Both the position numbers and the translations under genes were made by a program. A stretch of 64,000 nucleotides of DNA from Albidovulum marisflavi. Lineage in GTDB: Bacteria > Pseudomonadota > Alphaproteobacteria > Rhodobacterales > Rhodobacteraceae. The notes beneath the pieces were generated by a model. The model was not told the origin of the DNA and ran no database searches. It saw only the letters and a program-made list of their open reading frames with translations. Numbering within the stretch: position 1 is the stretch's first letter; each line of letters opens with the position of its first letter. Below are positions 1-9,024 of the stretch, in pieces. Location: assembly GCF_025751435.1 (NCBI RefSeq), contig NZ_JAOWKY010000003.1:310001-374000 (forward strand). Reading direction: 5' to 3'.

Positions 1-137
1 CCGCTTTCGTGATACAACCGTACAGTTTTCGGCTAACCAATTGAAAAATATAGGTAAGCTAAATCGCGCCGAGCCCCTTGACCACGACCTGCCATTCCCC
101 TTAGTTTCCGCAGGATTTGAGCATCGGGAGTCGCGCC

Positions 138-1304
138 ATGCCGCAAAGCCATGAGCCCACCGCAAGACCCACGGCCTGCATCGCGCTTGCCGACGGAACG
201 CTGTTCTTCGGCCATGGTTTCGGTGCGACAGGAGAGACGGTGGCAGAGCTGTGCTTCAACACGGCGATGACCGGCTATCAGGAAATCATGACCGATCCAT
301 CCTACGCGGGACAGGTCGTGACCTTCACCTTCCCCCATATCGGCAACGTCGGCGTCAATCCCGAGGATGACGAGGCAGCAGAACCCGTTGCGGCCGGGAT
401 GGTCGTCAAATGGGACCCGACCGCGCCCTCGAACTGGCGCGCGGCCGAAGAACTGACGGCTTGGCTCACGCGCCGCGGACGCATCGGGATCGGCGGGCTG
501 GACACGCGCCGTCTGACCCGCGCCATCCGGCAGCAGGGTGCGCCCCATGTGGCGCTGGCCCATGACCCGTCCGGTAACTTTGATGTCGCGGCGTTGGTCG
601 CCAAGGCCCGCGCCTGGTCGGGGCTTGTCGGACTCGATCTTGCCAAGGACGTGACCTGCGCACAGAGCTATCGCTGGGACGAAACCCGCTGGGCCTGGCC
701 CGAGGGCTATACGCGGCGGGAGGGCGACGGGCTTCGCGTCGTCGCGATCGATTACGGCGCAAAGCGGAATATCCTGCGCTGCCTCGCGTCGGCGGGCTGC
801 GACGTAACGGTCCTGCCGGCTTCCGCAACCGCCGAGGACGTGCTGGCACTGAACCCCGAGGGCGTTTTCCTTTCGAACGGTCCCGGTGACCCCGCGGCGA
901 CCGGCGAATACGCCGTGCCGATGATCCAGGGCGTTCTGAAGCACGATCTGCCGCTCTTCGGCATTTGCCTGGGCCACCAGATGCTTGCGCTTGCACTGGG
1001 TGCCAAGACGATAAAGATGAACCACGGCCATCACGGTGCCAACCACCCGGTCAAGGACATCGAATCCGGCAAGGTCGAAATCACGTCCATGAACCACGGC
1101 TTCGCGGTCGACAGCCAGACGCTGCCCTCTGGCGTGGTGGAAACGCATGTCAGCCTGTTCGATGGTTCGAACTGCGGCATCCGTATCGCGGATCGGCCCG
1201 TGTTCTCGGTACAGCATCACCCGGAAGCAAGCCCTGGCCCGCAGGACAGTTTCTACCTGTTCGAACGGTTCGCGCAGGCGATGCGGGCACGACGCGCCGC
1301 CTGA
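138..1304 (+). CDS. carA: Carbamoyl-phosphate synthase small subunit
   Basis: Glutaminase subunit of carbamoyl-phosphate synthase; it releases ammonia from glutamine for the CarB subunit in arginine and pyrimidine synthesis, in the cytoplasm. The first half is the CPSase small-chain domain (FNTAMTGYQEIMTDPSYAGQ). The second half is a class I glutamine amidotransferase with the nucleophile Cys in FGICLGHQ and the His/Glu pair in SVQHHPEASPGP. I chose ATG 138 because GGGAG lies 7 bases upstream; an in-frame TTG at 117 would add 7 residues. The product of 388 aa is normal for the family. carB is not in the window. The next gene lies about 60 bp downstream. Confidence 0.97.
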   Translation: MPQSHEPTARPTACIALADGTLFFGHGFGATGETVAELCFNTAMTGYQEIMTDPSYAGQVVTFTFPHIGNVGVNPEDDEAAEPVAAGMVVKWDPTAPSNWRAAEELTAWLTRRGRIGIGGLDTRRLTRAIRQQGAPHVALAHDPSGNFDVAALVAKARAWSGLVGLDLAKDVTCAQSYRWDETRWAWPEGYTRREGDGLRVVAIDYGAKRNILRCLASAGCDVTVLPASATAEDVLALNPEGVFLSNGPGDPAATGEYAVPMIQGVLKHDLPLFGICLGHQMLALALGAKTIKMNHGHHGANHPVKDIESGKVEITSMNHGFAVDSQTLPSGVVETHVSLFDGSNCGIRIADRPVFSVQHHPEASPGPQDSFYLFERFAQAMRARRAA

Positions 1305-1309
1305 TCCCG

Positions 1310-1325
1310 TTAACGCGGCGTTAAC
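1310..1325 (+). promoter_or_regulatory. Candidate CtrA-binding box
   Basis: The sequence TTAA-CGCGGCG-TTAAC matches the alphaproteobacterial CtrA consensus TTAA-N7-TTAAC exactly. It lies just after the carA stop and 42 bases before the preferred start of the glycosyltransferase gene. The same bases form a near-perfect 17-bp palindrome (GTTAACGC, G, GCGTTAAC, 1309–1325), so a short hairpin after carA is an alternative reading. Confidence 0.45.
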
Positions 1326-1366
1326 CGACCGCGTGCAGCATGGCTCTCGTTCCGGACGGAGAAGTC

Positions 1367-3370
1367 ATGCCGCGCTCTAAACGAAGGGTCGTATCCGTTG
1401 CGCGCCCCCCGCTGCCGATGGCCGTTTCCGACGGTCCGCGTGCACGCGAACGCCCAGGTCGACCGCCGCTGGGCCGTATCCTTCTTGAGCGCCGCGCGGT
1501 CGCGCCGGGAAACATGCTCAGGGCGCTTGCGCTGCAAGCCCGCCACGATGCGCGGCTTGGTGACATTCTGCTTTCGCGCCGCTGGGTCAGCGAACATGAC
1601 CTGACCAGGGCCTTGTGCGAACAATGGGGCACCGAAGCGGCAGATCTGTCTGCAGAGCCGCCGGACTCGCGGCTGGTGGACCTGGTGGGACCCGAACGGT
1701 GTTTGGCCGAGGCCGCCGTGCCCTGGCGCCGCATCGGGGCCGTCACCGTGATCGCGACGGCTCGGCCCGAAGACTTCGACAGGGTGCGGCGTGACATGGC
1801 GCCCCTCATCGGGTCCTGTGTCATGGCGATCGCCCCTGAATCAAAGATCCAGGCCGCCATCGCGGATTCGGGCGCGCGCAGCCTGGTCCGCAGGGCCGAA
1901 ACGCGCACGCCCGAACGTGAAAGCTGCCGCGCAATGGGATCGGCACGGGCCGCGCGGGCAGGATGGGTCGTCATCGCCTGCCTGGTCGGCCTTACGTCCT
2001 TCGCGCCGCGCGCGGTCTTTGTCGCATTTGCGCTCTGGGCGATCGTGACGCTTTTCCTGACCTCGGCGCTCAAGGCCGTCGCCTTCTGGGCGGAGTGGCG
2101 TGCCCTTCAGCGACCTCTGCCCCCTTCGGCTGGCCGATCGGACGCGAAGTTGCCCGTCGTATCCGTCATGGTCCCGCTGTTTCGCGAAGACGACATCGCG
2201 CCGCGCCTTGTCGCGCGTCTGGGGCGGATCGACTATCCGAGGGAACTGCTCGACATCGTGCTTGTGGTCGAGGAGGTCGACATTCACACACAGGCCGCAT
2301 TGTCGGCAGCCAAGCTGCCCACGTGGATGCGCGTCGTCCTGGTTCCCGACGGGCCGATCAGAACCAAGCCGCGCGCGTTGAACCTTGCGCTCGACTTCTG
2401 CCGGGGTCGGATCATCGGTGTCTGGGACGCGGAGGATGCGCCAGAACCGGGCCAGATCCGTCAGATCGTTCGCCGCTTCGCTGAAGCAGGGCCACGCGTC
2501 GGCTGCCTTCAGGGCGTTCTTGACTACTACAACGCTGACCACAACTGGCTGACGCGGTGCTTCACGATCGAGTACGCCGCATGGTTCCGCGCGATGTTGC
2601 CCGGTCTTGCGCGACTTGGGCTTGTCGTTCCCTTGGGCGGCACGACCGTCTTCTTTCGAAGGGAGGTTCTGGAGAACCTTGGGGGCTGGGATGCCCACAA
2701 CGTGACCGAGGACGCCGACCTGGGACTGCGGCTGGCGCGGCACGGCTATCGGACCGAGCTTGTGCCGACCGTGACGGAAGAGGAACCGAATTCGCGGGTC
2801 GTGCCGTGGATTCGTCAACGGTCACGCTGGCAGAAGGGCTACGCCATAACCTGGGCCGTGCACATGCGTGATCCGTCCCGGCTGTGGCGCGAGCTTGGCG
2901 CGAAGCGATTCATCGGGATCCAGATCCTGTTTCTGGGTTCGCTGTCCCAGGCTGTGCTGGCGCCGATCCTGTGGTCATTCTGGGCGCTGAGCCTGAAGCT
3001 GCCTCACCCTTTTGCACCGCTGTCTGACAGTGGATGGATGACAGCGCTATGGTCGCTTTTCTTGGCCAGCGAGGCGGTCAGCCTTGTGGTTGCGGTCTGG
3101 TCGCTGAGGGAGCCCAAGCACAGGCACCTGATCAAGTGGGTGCCGCTCCTGCATCTCTACGCGCCACTCGCCTCCCTTTCCTCGTACAAGGCGATCTACG
3201 AGGTGGTGGCAAAACCGTTCTACTGGGACAAGACCGCGCACGGCATCATCGACGGCGCGCCCGGCGCGGGTCCGGAGGCAACGCCGCGGGCCGAGGGCAC
3301 AAGGCCGATCCTGATCCGGCTGCGCGGGCGCGTTCCGACTCCAGCTTCGGCGCTAAAGGACATCGCCTGA
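1367..3370 (+). CDS. GspE-N/MshEN-domain family 2 glycosyltransferase, membrane-bound
   Basis: Probable inner-membrane processive or polysaccharide glycosyltransferase. Residues about 35–155 resemble the N-terminal domain of type II secretion ATPases (LGRILLERRAV, LGDILLSRRWVSEHDL), which in relatives can bind cyclic di-GMP. Hydrophobic segments follow at about 195–240. A GT2 catalytic domain then spans about 265–500, with the acidic pair in GVWDAEDAPEPG, TEDADLGLRLARHG, and QRSRW corresponding to the QxxRW motif of processive enzymes. More membrane segments lie near the C-terminus. ATG 1367 has GGAG close upstream and is preferred over ATG 1340. The gene stands alone, with a CtrA-like box in front. 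The sugar substrate cannot be read from the sequence. Confidence 0.85.
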   Translation: MPRSKRRVVSVARPPLPMAVSDGPRARERPGRPPLGRILLERRAVAPGNMLRALALQARHDARLGDILLSRRWVSEHDLTRALCEQWGTEAADLSAEPPDSRLVDLVGPERCLAEAAVPWRRIGAVTVIATARPEDFDRVRRDMAPLIGSCVMAIAPESKIQAAIADSGARSLVRRAETRTPERESCRAMGSARAARAGWVVIACLVGLTSFAPRAVFVAFALWAIVTLFLTSALKAVAFWAEWRALQRPLPPSAGRSDAKLPVVSVMVPLFREDDIAPRLVARLGRIDYPRELLDIVLVVEEVDIHTQAALSAAKLPTWMRVVLVPDGPIRTKPRALNLALDFCRGRIIGVWDAEDAPEPGQIRQIVRRFAEAGPRVGCLQGVLDYYNADHNWLTRCFTIEYAAWFRAMLPGLARLGLVVPLGGTTVFFRREVLENLGGWDAHNVTEDADLGLRLARHGYRTELVPTVTEEEPNSRVVPWIRQRSRWQKGYAITWAVHMRDPSRLWRELGAKRFIGIQILFLGSLSQAVLAPILWSFWALSLKLPHPFAPLSDSGWMTALWSLFLASEAVSLVVAVWSLREPKHRHLIKWVPLLHLYAPLASLSSYKAIYEVVAKPFYWDKTAHGIIDGAPGAGPEATPRAEGTRPILIRLRGRVPTPASALKDIA

Positions 3371-3388
3371 TCGCTTTGGGCGCCCTGC

Positions 3389-4549
3389 TCAGGCCGCGTG
3401 GCTGATCAGGCGGCGCGCTTCCTCGGCGATCCAGCTTTCCTCATCGGCGGGATGGATCAGCGCCATGATCGGGGATCCCGGTCTATCCAGCCGGCGCGCG
3501 CCTGCGGCGTTGTTCTCGGCATCGTAGGCAAGCCCCATGTAGGCAAGACCGTCAAGGATGCCCGCCCGAACACGGGCCGAGTTTTCACCAATTCCGCCCG
3601 TGAAGACGACCGCATCGCAGCCGCCCATGTCGGCGATCATCGCGCCCGCGTGGTGCACGGCCCAGTGGACGAAGTGATCGAGCGCAAAGGTGGCCTTTGC
3701 AGTCTCGGCGCGCTCAAGAACTCGCATGTCGCTGGCTCCGCCCAGCCCCTTGAGGCCGCTTTCGCGATTGAGAATCTGGGCCGCCCGCTCGATCCCGACG
3801 CGGCGGGCGAGATCCAGCACGGCGTTTCCGTCGATCTCCCCCGTGCGGGTTCCCATCGTCAGCCCGCCAAGTGGCGAATACCCCATGGTGGTCGCCGCCG
3901 ACCGCCCGTCAAGAATGGCGCACAGGCTTGCCCCGTTCCCCAGATGCGCCGCCAACAGACGGCGGGGCAGCTGAACGCCACTCGCCGAAGGCAGGCGCGC
4001 GGCAAGGCTTGCATAGGAAAGACCGTGAAAGCCGTAGCGACGGATGCCGCGCGTTTCCGGAAGGTCGGGCAGGGCATAGCGCCAGCCGATCTCCGGGATG
4101 GTCGCGTGAAAGGCGGTGTCGAAGCAGGCGACCTGACGCAGGTTCGGCCAGGCGCGCCCGATGGCAGCGATGACGGCAAGGGCGGGCGGGTTGTGCAGCG
4201 GGGCAAGCGCCGCCGCCGCCCGAGCGCGCGCAAGCACATCTGGCGTCAGCTCGCACGAAGCTGTCAAGTCGGGCCCACCGTGCACCACCCGATGCGCCGC
4301 CGCGCCAAGGGTCGCCGGGTCGAAACCGTCAGCGCGCGCCGCGTCAAGCAGAGCGGACAGCGCGCCGGCATGATCGGCCAGCGCCGCCGTCCGCGATTGC
4401 CCCCGCAAGACAAGCTGCGAGGTCCCGCCGATCTCGGCGGCGACGCCGGTGAAAAGCGTTGCTCCGCTGCTGTCGAAAATGCGGATCTTCAGGGACGAAG
4501 ACCCGGCGTTCGCGACCAGGATCGGCGCCTTCGCCGGGGCTTCGCGCAT
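3389..4549 (-). CDS. ackA: Acetate kinase
   Basis: Transfers phosphate between acetyl phosphate and ADP/ATP in the cytoplasm. Acetokinase family motifs are complete: VANAGSSSLK at the N-terminus, HRVVHGG, AHLGNGAS, the TMGYSPLGGLTMGTRTGEID block, and FTGGIGENS near the C-terminus. The 386-aa length is slightly short for the family. Its ATG lies 3 bases after the xsc stop, so the two genes are almost certainly cotranscribed and translationally coupled. In this setting it probably turns the acetyl phosphate made by Xsc into acetate plus ATP. The more usual partner of Xsc is phosphotransacetylase, which is absent here. Confidence 0.95.
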   Translation of the reverse strand: MREAPAKAPILVANAGSSSLKIRIFDSSGATLFTGVAAEIGGTSQLVLRGQSRTAALADHAGALSALLDAARADGFDPATLGAAAHRVVHGGPDLTASCELTPDVLARARAAAALAPLHNPPALAVIAAIGRAWPNLRQVACFDTAFHATIPEIGWRYALPDLPETRGIRRYGFHGLSYASLAARLPSASGVQLPRRLLAAHLGNGASLCAILDGRSAATTMGYSPLGGLTMGTRTGEIDGNAVLDLARRVGIERAAQILNRESGLKGLGGASDMRVLERAETAKATFALDHFVHWAVHHAGAMIADMGGCDAVVFTGGIGENSARVRAGILDGLAYMGLAYDAENNAAGARRLDRPGSPIMALIHPADEESWIAEEARRLISHAA

Positions 4550-4552
4550 GGG

Positions 4553-6328
4553 TCAGACCTGCTGAGGGCGCATGTCGGCTGCGTCGATGCCAGCGACCTC
4601 GACGGGCTTCTTCATCGCGTCGCGCCGGAACGGCTCGCCCAGCTCCTGGTTGATCATCGCCTCGATCAGCGTTGTCTTGCCATGTTTCATCTGGTCCTCG
4701 ATCGCTTTTGAAAGTGCCGCGGTCAGTTCCTCCATCGTCCGCGCAACGACGCCCTGAAGTCCGCAGGCCGTGGCGATACCGGCATAGGAAACCTTTACGT
4801 CCAGCTCGGTGCCGACGAAGTTGTCGTCGTACCAAAGGGTCGAGTTGCGCTTTTCCGCGCCCCACTGGTAGTTGCGGAAGACGATCTGGGTAATCGCCGG
4901 CCACTCCTCGCGGCCGATGGCGGTCAGTTCCGTCACCGCGATGCCGAAGGCGCCGTCACCCGAAAAGCCCACGACTGGAACGTCGGGGCAGCCGATCTTG
5001 GCGCCGACGACCGAAGGCAGGCCGTAGCCGCAGGGGCCAAACAGGCCGGGGGCAAGATACTTCCGTCCCTGTTCGAACGACGGATAGGCGTTGCCGATGG
5101 CGCAGTTGTTGCCAATGTCGGAAGAGATGATCGCATCTTTCGGCAGTGCGGACTGGATCGCCCGCCAGGCCATGCGCGGGGACATCCAGTCGGGCTTCGC
5201 CGACCGCGCGCGCTGGTTCCAGGTGGTGCCGGGATCGTCGTCTTCGTGATCCATCGAGGAAAGCTGCTGGGCCCAGGCCGATTTGGTGGTCGCGATCAGG
5301 TCCAACCGGGACTGGCGCCCTTCGTCGCCCGCCGCCGGCGTCAGCCTGTCAAGGATCGCTGTCGCAACCTTCCTGGCATCGCCGACGATGCCGACCGTCA
5401 CCGGCTTGGTCAGCCCGATGCGGTCTGGGTTGATGTCGACCTGGATGATCTTGGCTTCGCGCGGCCAGTAGTCGATGCCGTAGCCCGGCAGAGTCGAGAA
5501 CGGGTTCAGCCGCGTGCCCAGGCACAGGACCACATCGGCCTTGGCGATCAGTTCCATGGCGGCCTTGGATCCGTTGTAACCCAGCGGGCCTGCATGCAGC
5601 GGGTGGGATCCCGGGAAGGCGTCATTGTGCTGATAGCCGCAGCAAACCGGGGCGGAAAGCCGCTCGGCCAGCGCCTTGGACGCCGGAATCGCGCCGCCGA
5701 TGACGACGCCCGCGCCGTTCAGGATCACCGGGAAGCGCGCGTTCGACAGAAGCTCTGCCGCGCGATCAAGCGCGTCCTCGCCGCCCGCCGGGCGCTCGAA
5801 ATCGACAATGGCGGGCAGGGCGATATCAACGACTTGGGTGAAGTAATCGCGCGGCATGTTGATCTGCGCAGGGGCGCTGTTGCGCTTGGCCTGCATGATG
5901 ACGCGGTTCAGAACCTCGGCCACGCGGGTCGGATCGCGCACCTCTTCCTGGTAGCAGACCATGTCCTTGAAGGCCGCCATCTGCTCGACCTCCTGGAAGC
6001 CGCCCTGGCCAATGGTCTTGTTGGCCGCCTGCGGCGTCACAAGCAAAAGCGGCGTGTGGTTCCAGTAGGCGGTCTTCACCGCGGTGACGAAGTTGGTGAT
6101 GCCGGGCCCGTTCTGGGCGATCATCATGCTCATCTTGCCGGTGGCGCGGGTGTAGCCATCGGCCATCATCCCGCCCGACCCTTCGTGCGCGCAGTCCCAG
6201 AAGGTGATGCCCGCCTTGGGGAAAAGGTCGGAGATCGGCATGAAGGCCGAGCCGATGATGCCGAAAGCATGTTCGATCCCGTGCATCTGAAGCACTTTGA
6301 CGAAGGCTTCCTCGGTGGTCATCTTCAT
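4553..6328 (-). CDS. xsc: Sulfoacetaldehyde acetyltransferase
   Basis: Thiamine-diphosphate enzyme that converts sulfoacetaldehyde and phosphate to acetyl phosphate and sulfite, the desulfonation step of taurine and related C2 sulfonate breakdown. The N-terminal PYR domain has FGIIGSAFMPISDL and the activating Glu in HEGSGGMMADGYTRATG. The C-terminal PP domain has the GDGAFGIAVTEL...NYQWGAEK magnesium/ThDP motif. The length (591 aa) and overall sequence match Xsc rather than acetolactate synthase. GGAG precedes ATG 6328. It heads the xsc–ackA operon and is divergent from a MocR regulator at 6488, with candidate operator repeats between them. Confidence 0.96.
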   Translation of the reverse strand: MKMTTEEAFVKVLQMHGIEHAFGIIGSAFMPISDLFPKAGITFWDCAHEGSGGMMADGYTRATGKMSMMIAQNGPGITNFVTAVKTAYWNHTPLLLVTPQAANKTIGQGGFQEVEQMAAFKDMVCYQEEVRDPTRVAEVLNRVIMQAKRNSAPAQINMPRDYFTQVVDIALPAIVDFERPAGGEDALDRAAELLSNARFPVILNGAGVVIGGAIPASKALAERLSAPVCCGYQHNDAFPGSHPLHAGPLGYNGSKAAMELIAKADVVLCLGTRLNPFSTLPGYGIDYWPREAKIIQVDINPDRIGLTKPVTVGIVGDARKVATAILDRLTPAAGDEGRQSRLDLIATTKSAWAQQLSSMDHEDDDPGTTWNQRARSAKPDWMSPRMAWRAIQSALPKDAIISSDIGNNCAIGNAYPSFEQGRKYLAPGLFGPCGYGLPSVVGAKIGCPDVPVVGFSGDGAFGIAVTELTAIGREEWPAITQIVFRNYQWGAEKRNSTLWYDDNFVGTELDVKVSYAGIATACGLQGVVARTMEELTAALSKAIEDQMKHGKTTLIEAMINQELGEPFRRDAMKKPVEVAGIDAADMRPQQV

Positions 6329-6441
6329 GATCTTGTCTCCGGTGTTGCGGTCTTTGCCACAGGTCTGGTGTTTTCAGGGTGGAGATCCGGCCGAATCTGC
6401 CCCGGTCTGCGGGGGACGTTGTCAGACCTGTGCCCGGATCG

Positions 6442-6473
6442 TTATATCCAGAGTGACTTAGATACCGTTCCAG
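6442..6473 (-). promoter_or_regulatory. Candidate TauR/MocR operator in the xsc–mocR intergenic region
   Basis: On the minus strand, CTGGAACGGT (6473–6464) and CTGGATATAA (6451–6442) form a direct repeat with 22-bp spacing, about two helical turns. It lies in the 159-bp space between xsc and the divergent MocR gene. CTGGATATAA resembles the CTGGACYTAA repeats reported (from memory) for TauR at the Rhodobacter capsulatus tpa promoter. The first copy is less conserved. The repeats point toward xsc, as the repeat pair before tpa points toward tpa. Confidence 0.5.
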
Positions 6474-6487
6474 ATCGGGTGGTTGGA

Positions 6488-7972
6488 ATGTCCTCGGCGG
6501 ACCGCATCGCGGCGGAAATGTTCTTTGTGGATCGTCGGGATGGCCGGACGCTGCAGATGCAGTTGGCGACTTCGATCATCGCGACGATTCTCGACACGCG
6601 CGCGGGCGCGGGAACGCGCATGCCCTCAAGCCGCAAGCTTGCTGAATATCTGGGCGTTTCCCGGCTGACCGTGACGCTGGTGTACCAGGAGCTTGTGGCC
6701 CGCGGATACCTGGACGCGTTGCCGCGGTCCGGTTTCGTGGTGTCCGAGCGTGCGCCGCAAAGGCGCATCGACCAGCCCCCGAGGTCGCGTCCGACCCGTG
6801 AGGTGGATTGGAGTGAATGGCTTCCGCGCAGGCTGGCGGCGCGTCGGCAGATCCTGAAGCCGCATAACTGGCGCAGCTACGACTTTCCGTTCGTATATGG
6901 CCAGGTGGATCCCAGGCTGTTCGACCATAGCGCCTGGCGCGACTGCGCCCGCCGCGCGCTTGGCACGCGTGACTTCACGGGACTGGCCGACGATCAGCTG
7001 ACGCAGGACGACCCGGTCCTTGTCGACTACATCCGCAAGAACACGCTGCCCCGTCGGGGCATACGCGCCGCCGCGGACGAAGTCCTTATCACGCTGGGCG
7101 CTCAGAATGCCCTTTGGATCGCAGTGCAACTGCTGGCGCGGTCGGATCGCACCGCTGCCGTCGAGGATCCGGGCTTCCCGGATTTCGCCGAGGCGCTGCG
7201 CTATGCCCGCATGCCGATCGAGTACGTGCCCGTGGACGGGCAGGGGCTTGATCCAGCGGCGCTGTCGGACCGGGTGGGGCTGGTCATCGCGACGCCCAGC
7301 CACAACATCCCCACAGGCGCGACGCTTCCGCGCGCGCGCCGGCTTGATCTTCTGCGGCGCGCGGATGCGCAGGATTTCCTGGTCATTGAGGACGATTACG
7401 AATTTGAGATGAGCTTTCTTGAGCCCCCTTCGCCGGCGCTGAAGTCGCAGGATGCAGGGGGACGCGTGATCTACATCGGAAGCTTCTCGAAGTCGCTCTT
7501 TCCCGGACTGCGGATCGGCTACATGGTGGCCCCGCCAGAGTTCATCCGGGAGGCGCGCGCGCTGCGCGCCATGATGTTGCGCCACGCGCCCGGCCACATG
7601 CAGCGCGTCACGGGCTACTTTCTGGCGCTTGGTCATTACGATGCCCATGTCGTACGCCTGCGCCAGACCTTCCGCCGCAGGCGCGAGGCAATGGTCGCGG
7701 CGCTGGAGAGAACCGATTTCGAGATTCTGGGCGCTGCGCGGCACGGTGGGTCCAGCCTGTGGGTCGCGGCCCCGGAAGGCATCGATAGCGGATTGTTGAA
7801 CCAGCGGTTCAGCGAACAGGGGGTGCTGGTGGAGCCTGGCCATCCGTTCTTTGCCGAACCGCCCGAGCCCTGTCGCTATTTCCGCATGGGCTATTCCTCG
7901 ATCGACGAGGGGCGGATCGCCCAGGGGGTCGCGCGGATGCAGTCATGCTTGACCTCGGCGCTTGCCCGGTAG
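6488..7972 (+). CDS. MocR/TauR-like PLP-dependent transcriptional regulator (copy 1)
   Basis: GntR-family regulator of the MocR subfamily. Residues about 20–85 are a winged helix (MPSSRKLAEYLGVSRLTVTLVYQEL). From about 125 to the end is an aminotransferase fold I domain with IEDDYEFEMSF and the PLP-lysine motif GSFSKSLFPGLRIGY. ATG 6488 begins MSSADRIAAEMFF; the open frame runs much further upstream, but that part is antisense to xsc. Product 494 aa. It is divergent from xsc–ackA and is the obvious candidate regulator of that operon, by analogy with TauR of Rhodobacter capsulatus, an activator of taurine genes. It is clearly paralogous to the MocR at 30216. It converges on the next LysR gene. 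Confidence 0.92.
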   Translation: MSSADRIAAEMFFVDRRDGRTLQMQLATSIIATILDTRAGAGTRMPSSRKLAEYLGVSRLTVTLVYQELVARGYLDALPRSGFVVSERAPQRRIDQPPRSRPTREVDWSEWLPRRLAARRQILKPHNWRSYDFPFVYGQVDPRLFDHSAWRDCARRALGTRDFTGLADDQLTQDDPVLVDYIRKNTLPRRGIRAAADEVLITLGAQNALWIAVQLLARSDRTAAVEDPGFPDFAEALRYARMPIEYVPVDGQGLDPAALSDRVGLVIATPSHNIPTGATLPRARRLDLLRRADAQDFLVIEDDYEFEMSFLEPPSPALKSQDAGGRVIYIGSFSKSLFPGLRIGYMVAPPEFIREARALRAMMLRHAPGHMQRVTGYFLALGHYDAHVVRLRQTFRRRREAMVAALERTDFEILGAARHGGSSLWVAAPEGIDSGLLNQRFSEQGVLVEPGHPFFAEPPEPCRYFRMGYSSIDEGRIAQGVARMQSCLTSALAR

Positions 7973-7985
7973 AAGGGGCCGCCGA

Positions 7986-8882
7986 TCAACCGCCGCCGGG
8001 TGGCGAAGGCTGGACAGAGGCATATCCCAGGATGTGATCCAGAACGCGCGCGGCCACGCTGCCACGCTGCGCGCGGCGGTTGGCGATGAAATAGCTCCAG
8101 GGGCTGGGCGGGCGATGCGGCAGCGGTTCCGCCAGCAGGCCGCGCACGAGGTAGGTCCGGCACAGCGAACTGAGCGCCACCGTCGCGCCGAAGCCCTGCG
8201 CCGCCAGTTCCAGCGATATGTTGGACGAATTGGTCTTGAACGGCGTGTCGATCTCCTGCGAGGTCAACCCCATCGCCTGCGCGAAGATCGACCAGTATTC
8301 CTGCCGCCCCGCCACGAGGATCTTGGGGATCTCGGAAAATCCGCCCGGCCGGGCAAGCGCGGCAGCCAAGGCCGGGGCACAGACCAGTGACAGGGTTTCT
8401 GGCCAAAGCATATGCGCGCCGGACGGGACCGCATCATCGCGATGGACCGAGATCACAAGGTCGGCGATCGGATCTTCGTCGCTTTCCCAGACGGTGCCGT
8501 TGATGACCAGGTCAACGTCCGGGTGATCGGCGTGGAAGGGCGCAAGGCATTCGGGAAGCCAGTTTTCCGCAAGGCTCATCGGACAGGCGATCACGACCGA
8601 GCGGTCGCGCGAGGTCGTCGCGATCGCGTCAGTTGCCGTGTCGATCAGCGCGAGGCCCTGACGCAGCGTGGGCAGAAATGCCTCTCCCATCTCGGTCAGC
8701 TCGATGCTGCGCGCGTTTCGCACGAAAAGATCGCGCCCCACGTATTTTTCAAGCGCGCGGATATGGGTGCTGATCGCGGCTTGGGTATAGCCCAGTTCTT
8801 CCGCCGCCTTGGTGAAGCTCAGGTGACGGGCGGCGCATTCGAACGAGCGGATGAAATTCAGGGGTGGTGGCGGGCGCGACAT
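7986..8882 (-). CDS. LysR-family regulator, GcvA-like
   Basis: LysR-type transcriptional regulator of 298 aa. The N-terminal winged helix-turn-helix spans about residues 9–66 (FIRSFECAARHLSFTKAAEELGYTQ, then ISTHIRALEKYVG). A substrate-binding domain of the GcvA/AmpR type follows (PMSLAENWLPECLAPF). It is divergent from the MmgE/PrpD gene at 9025 across 142 bp, the usual LysR arrangement, so it may control that gene and the flavoenzyme after it. The inducer is unknown. Confidence 0.93.
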   Translation of the reverse strand: MSRPPPPLNFIRSFECAARHLSFTKAAEELGYTQAAISTHIRALEKYVGRDLFVRNARSIELTEMGEAFLPTLRQGLALIDTATDAIATTSRDRSVVIACPMSLAENWLPECLAPFHADHPDVDLVINGTVWESDEDPIADLVISVHRDDAVPSGAHMLWPETLSLVCAPALAAALARPGGFSEIPKILVAGRQEYWSIFAQAMGLTSQEIDTPFKTNSSNISLELAAQGFGATVALSSLCRTYLVRGLLAEPLPHRPPSPWSYFIANRRAQRGSVAARVLDHILGYASVQPSPPGGG

Positions 8883-8936
8883 GGTGACCTCGCATTCGCG
8901 GGCAGAAAACCGTTGGAACGGCCGATTGGCAACGAA

Positions 8937-8947
8937 TAATTTATGAA
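8937..8947 (+). promoter_or_regulatory. AT-rich motif shared by two promoters of the MmgE/flavoenzyme region
   Basis: TAATTTATGAA occurs here between the LysR gene and the MmgE/PrpD gene. A 9-of-11 match, TAATTTGTAAA, occurs at 10432–10442 before the flavoenzyme. Both stand out against the GC-rich background. It could be a LysR site or simply a promoter element; the evidence is only the resemblance and placement. Confidence 0.25.
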
Positions 8948-9024
8948 TAGGGCACGAATTTATCGCGTGATCTGTCCGACGCGCAAAATAGTCTTGCCAA
9001 GACGCTCATACCGGGGAGGTTCCG

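Noticed and set aside
33-1220. Minus-strand open frame opposite carA
   Set aside because: Antisense to a complete carA with all catalytic motifs and with no domain of its own.
3398-4711. Plus-strand open frame opposite ackA and the end of xsc
   Set aside because: Shadow frame; ackA and xsc on the other strand explain the sequence fully.
5246-6487. N-terminal extension of the first MocR gene
   Set aside because: The frame is open but antisense to xsc and encodes no domain; the winged helix begins soon after ATG 6488.
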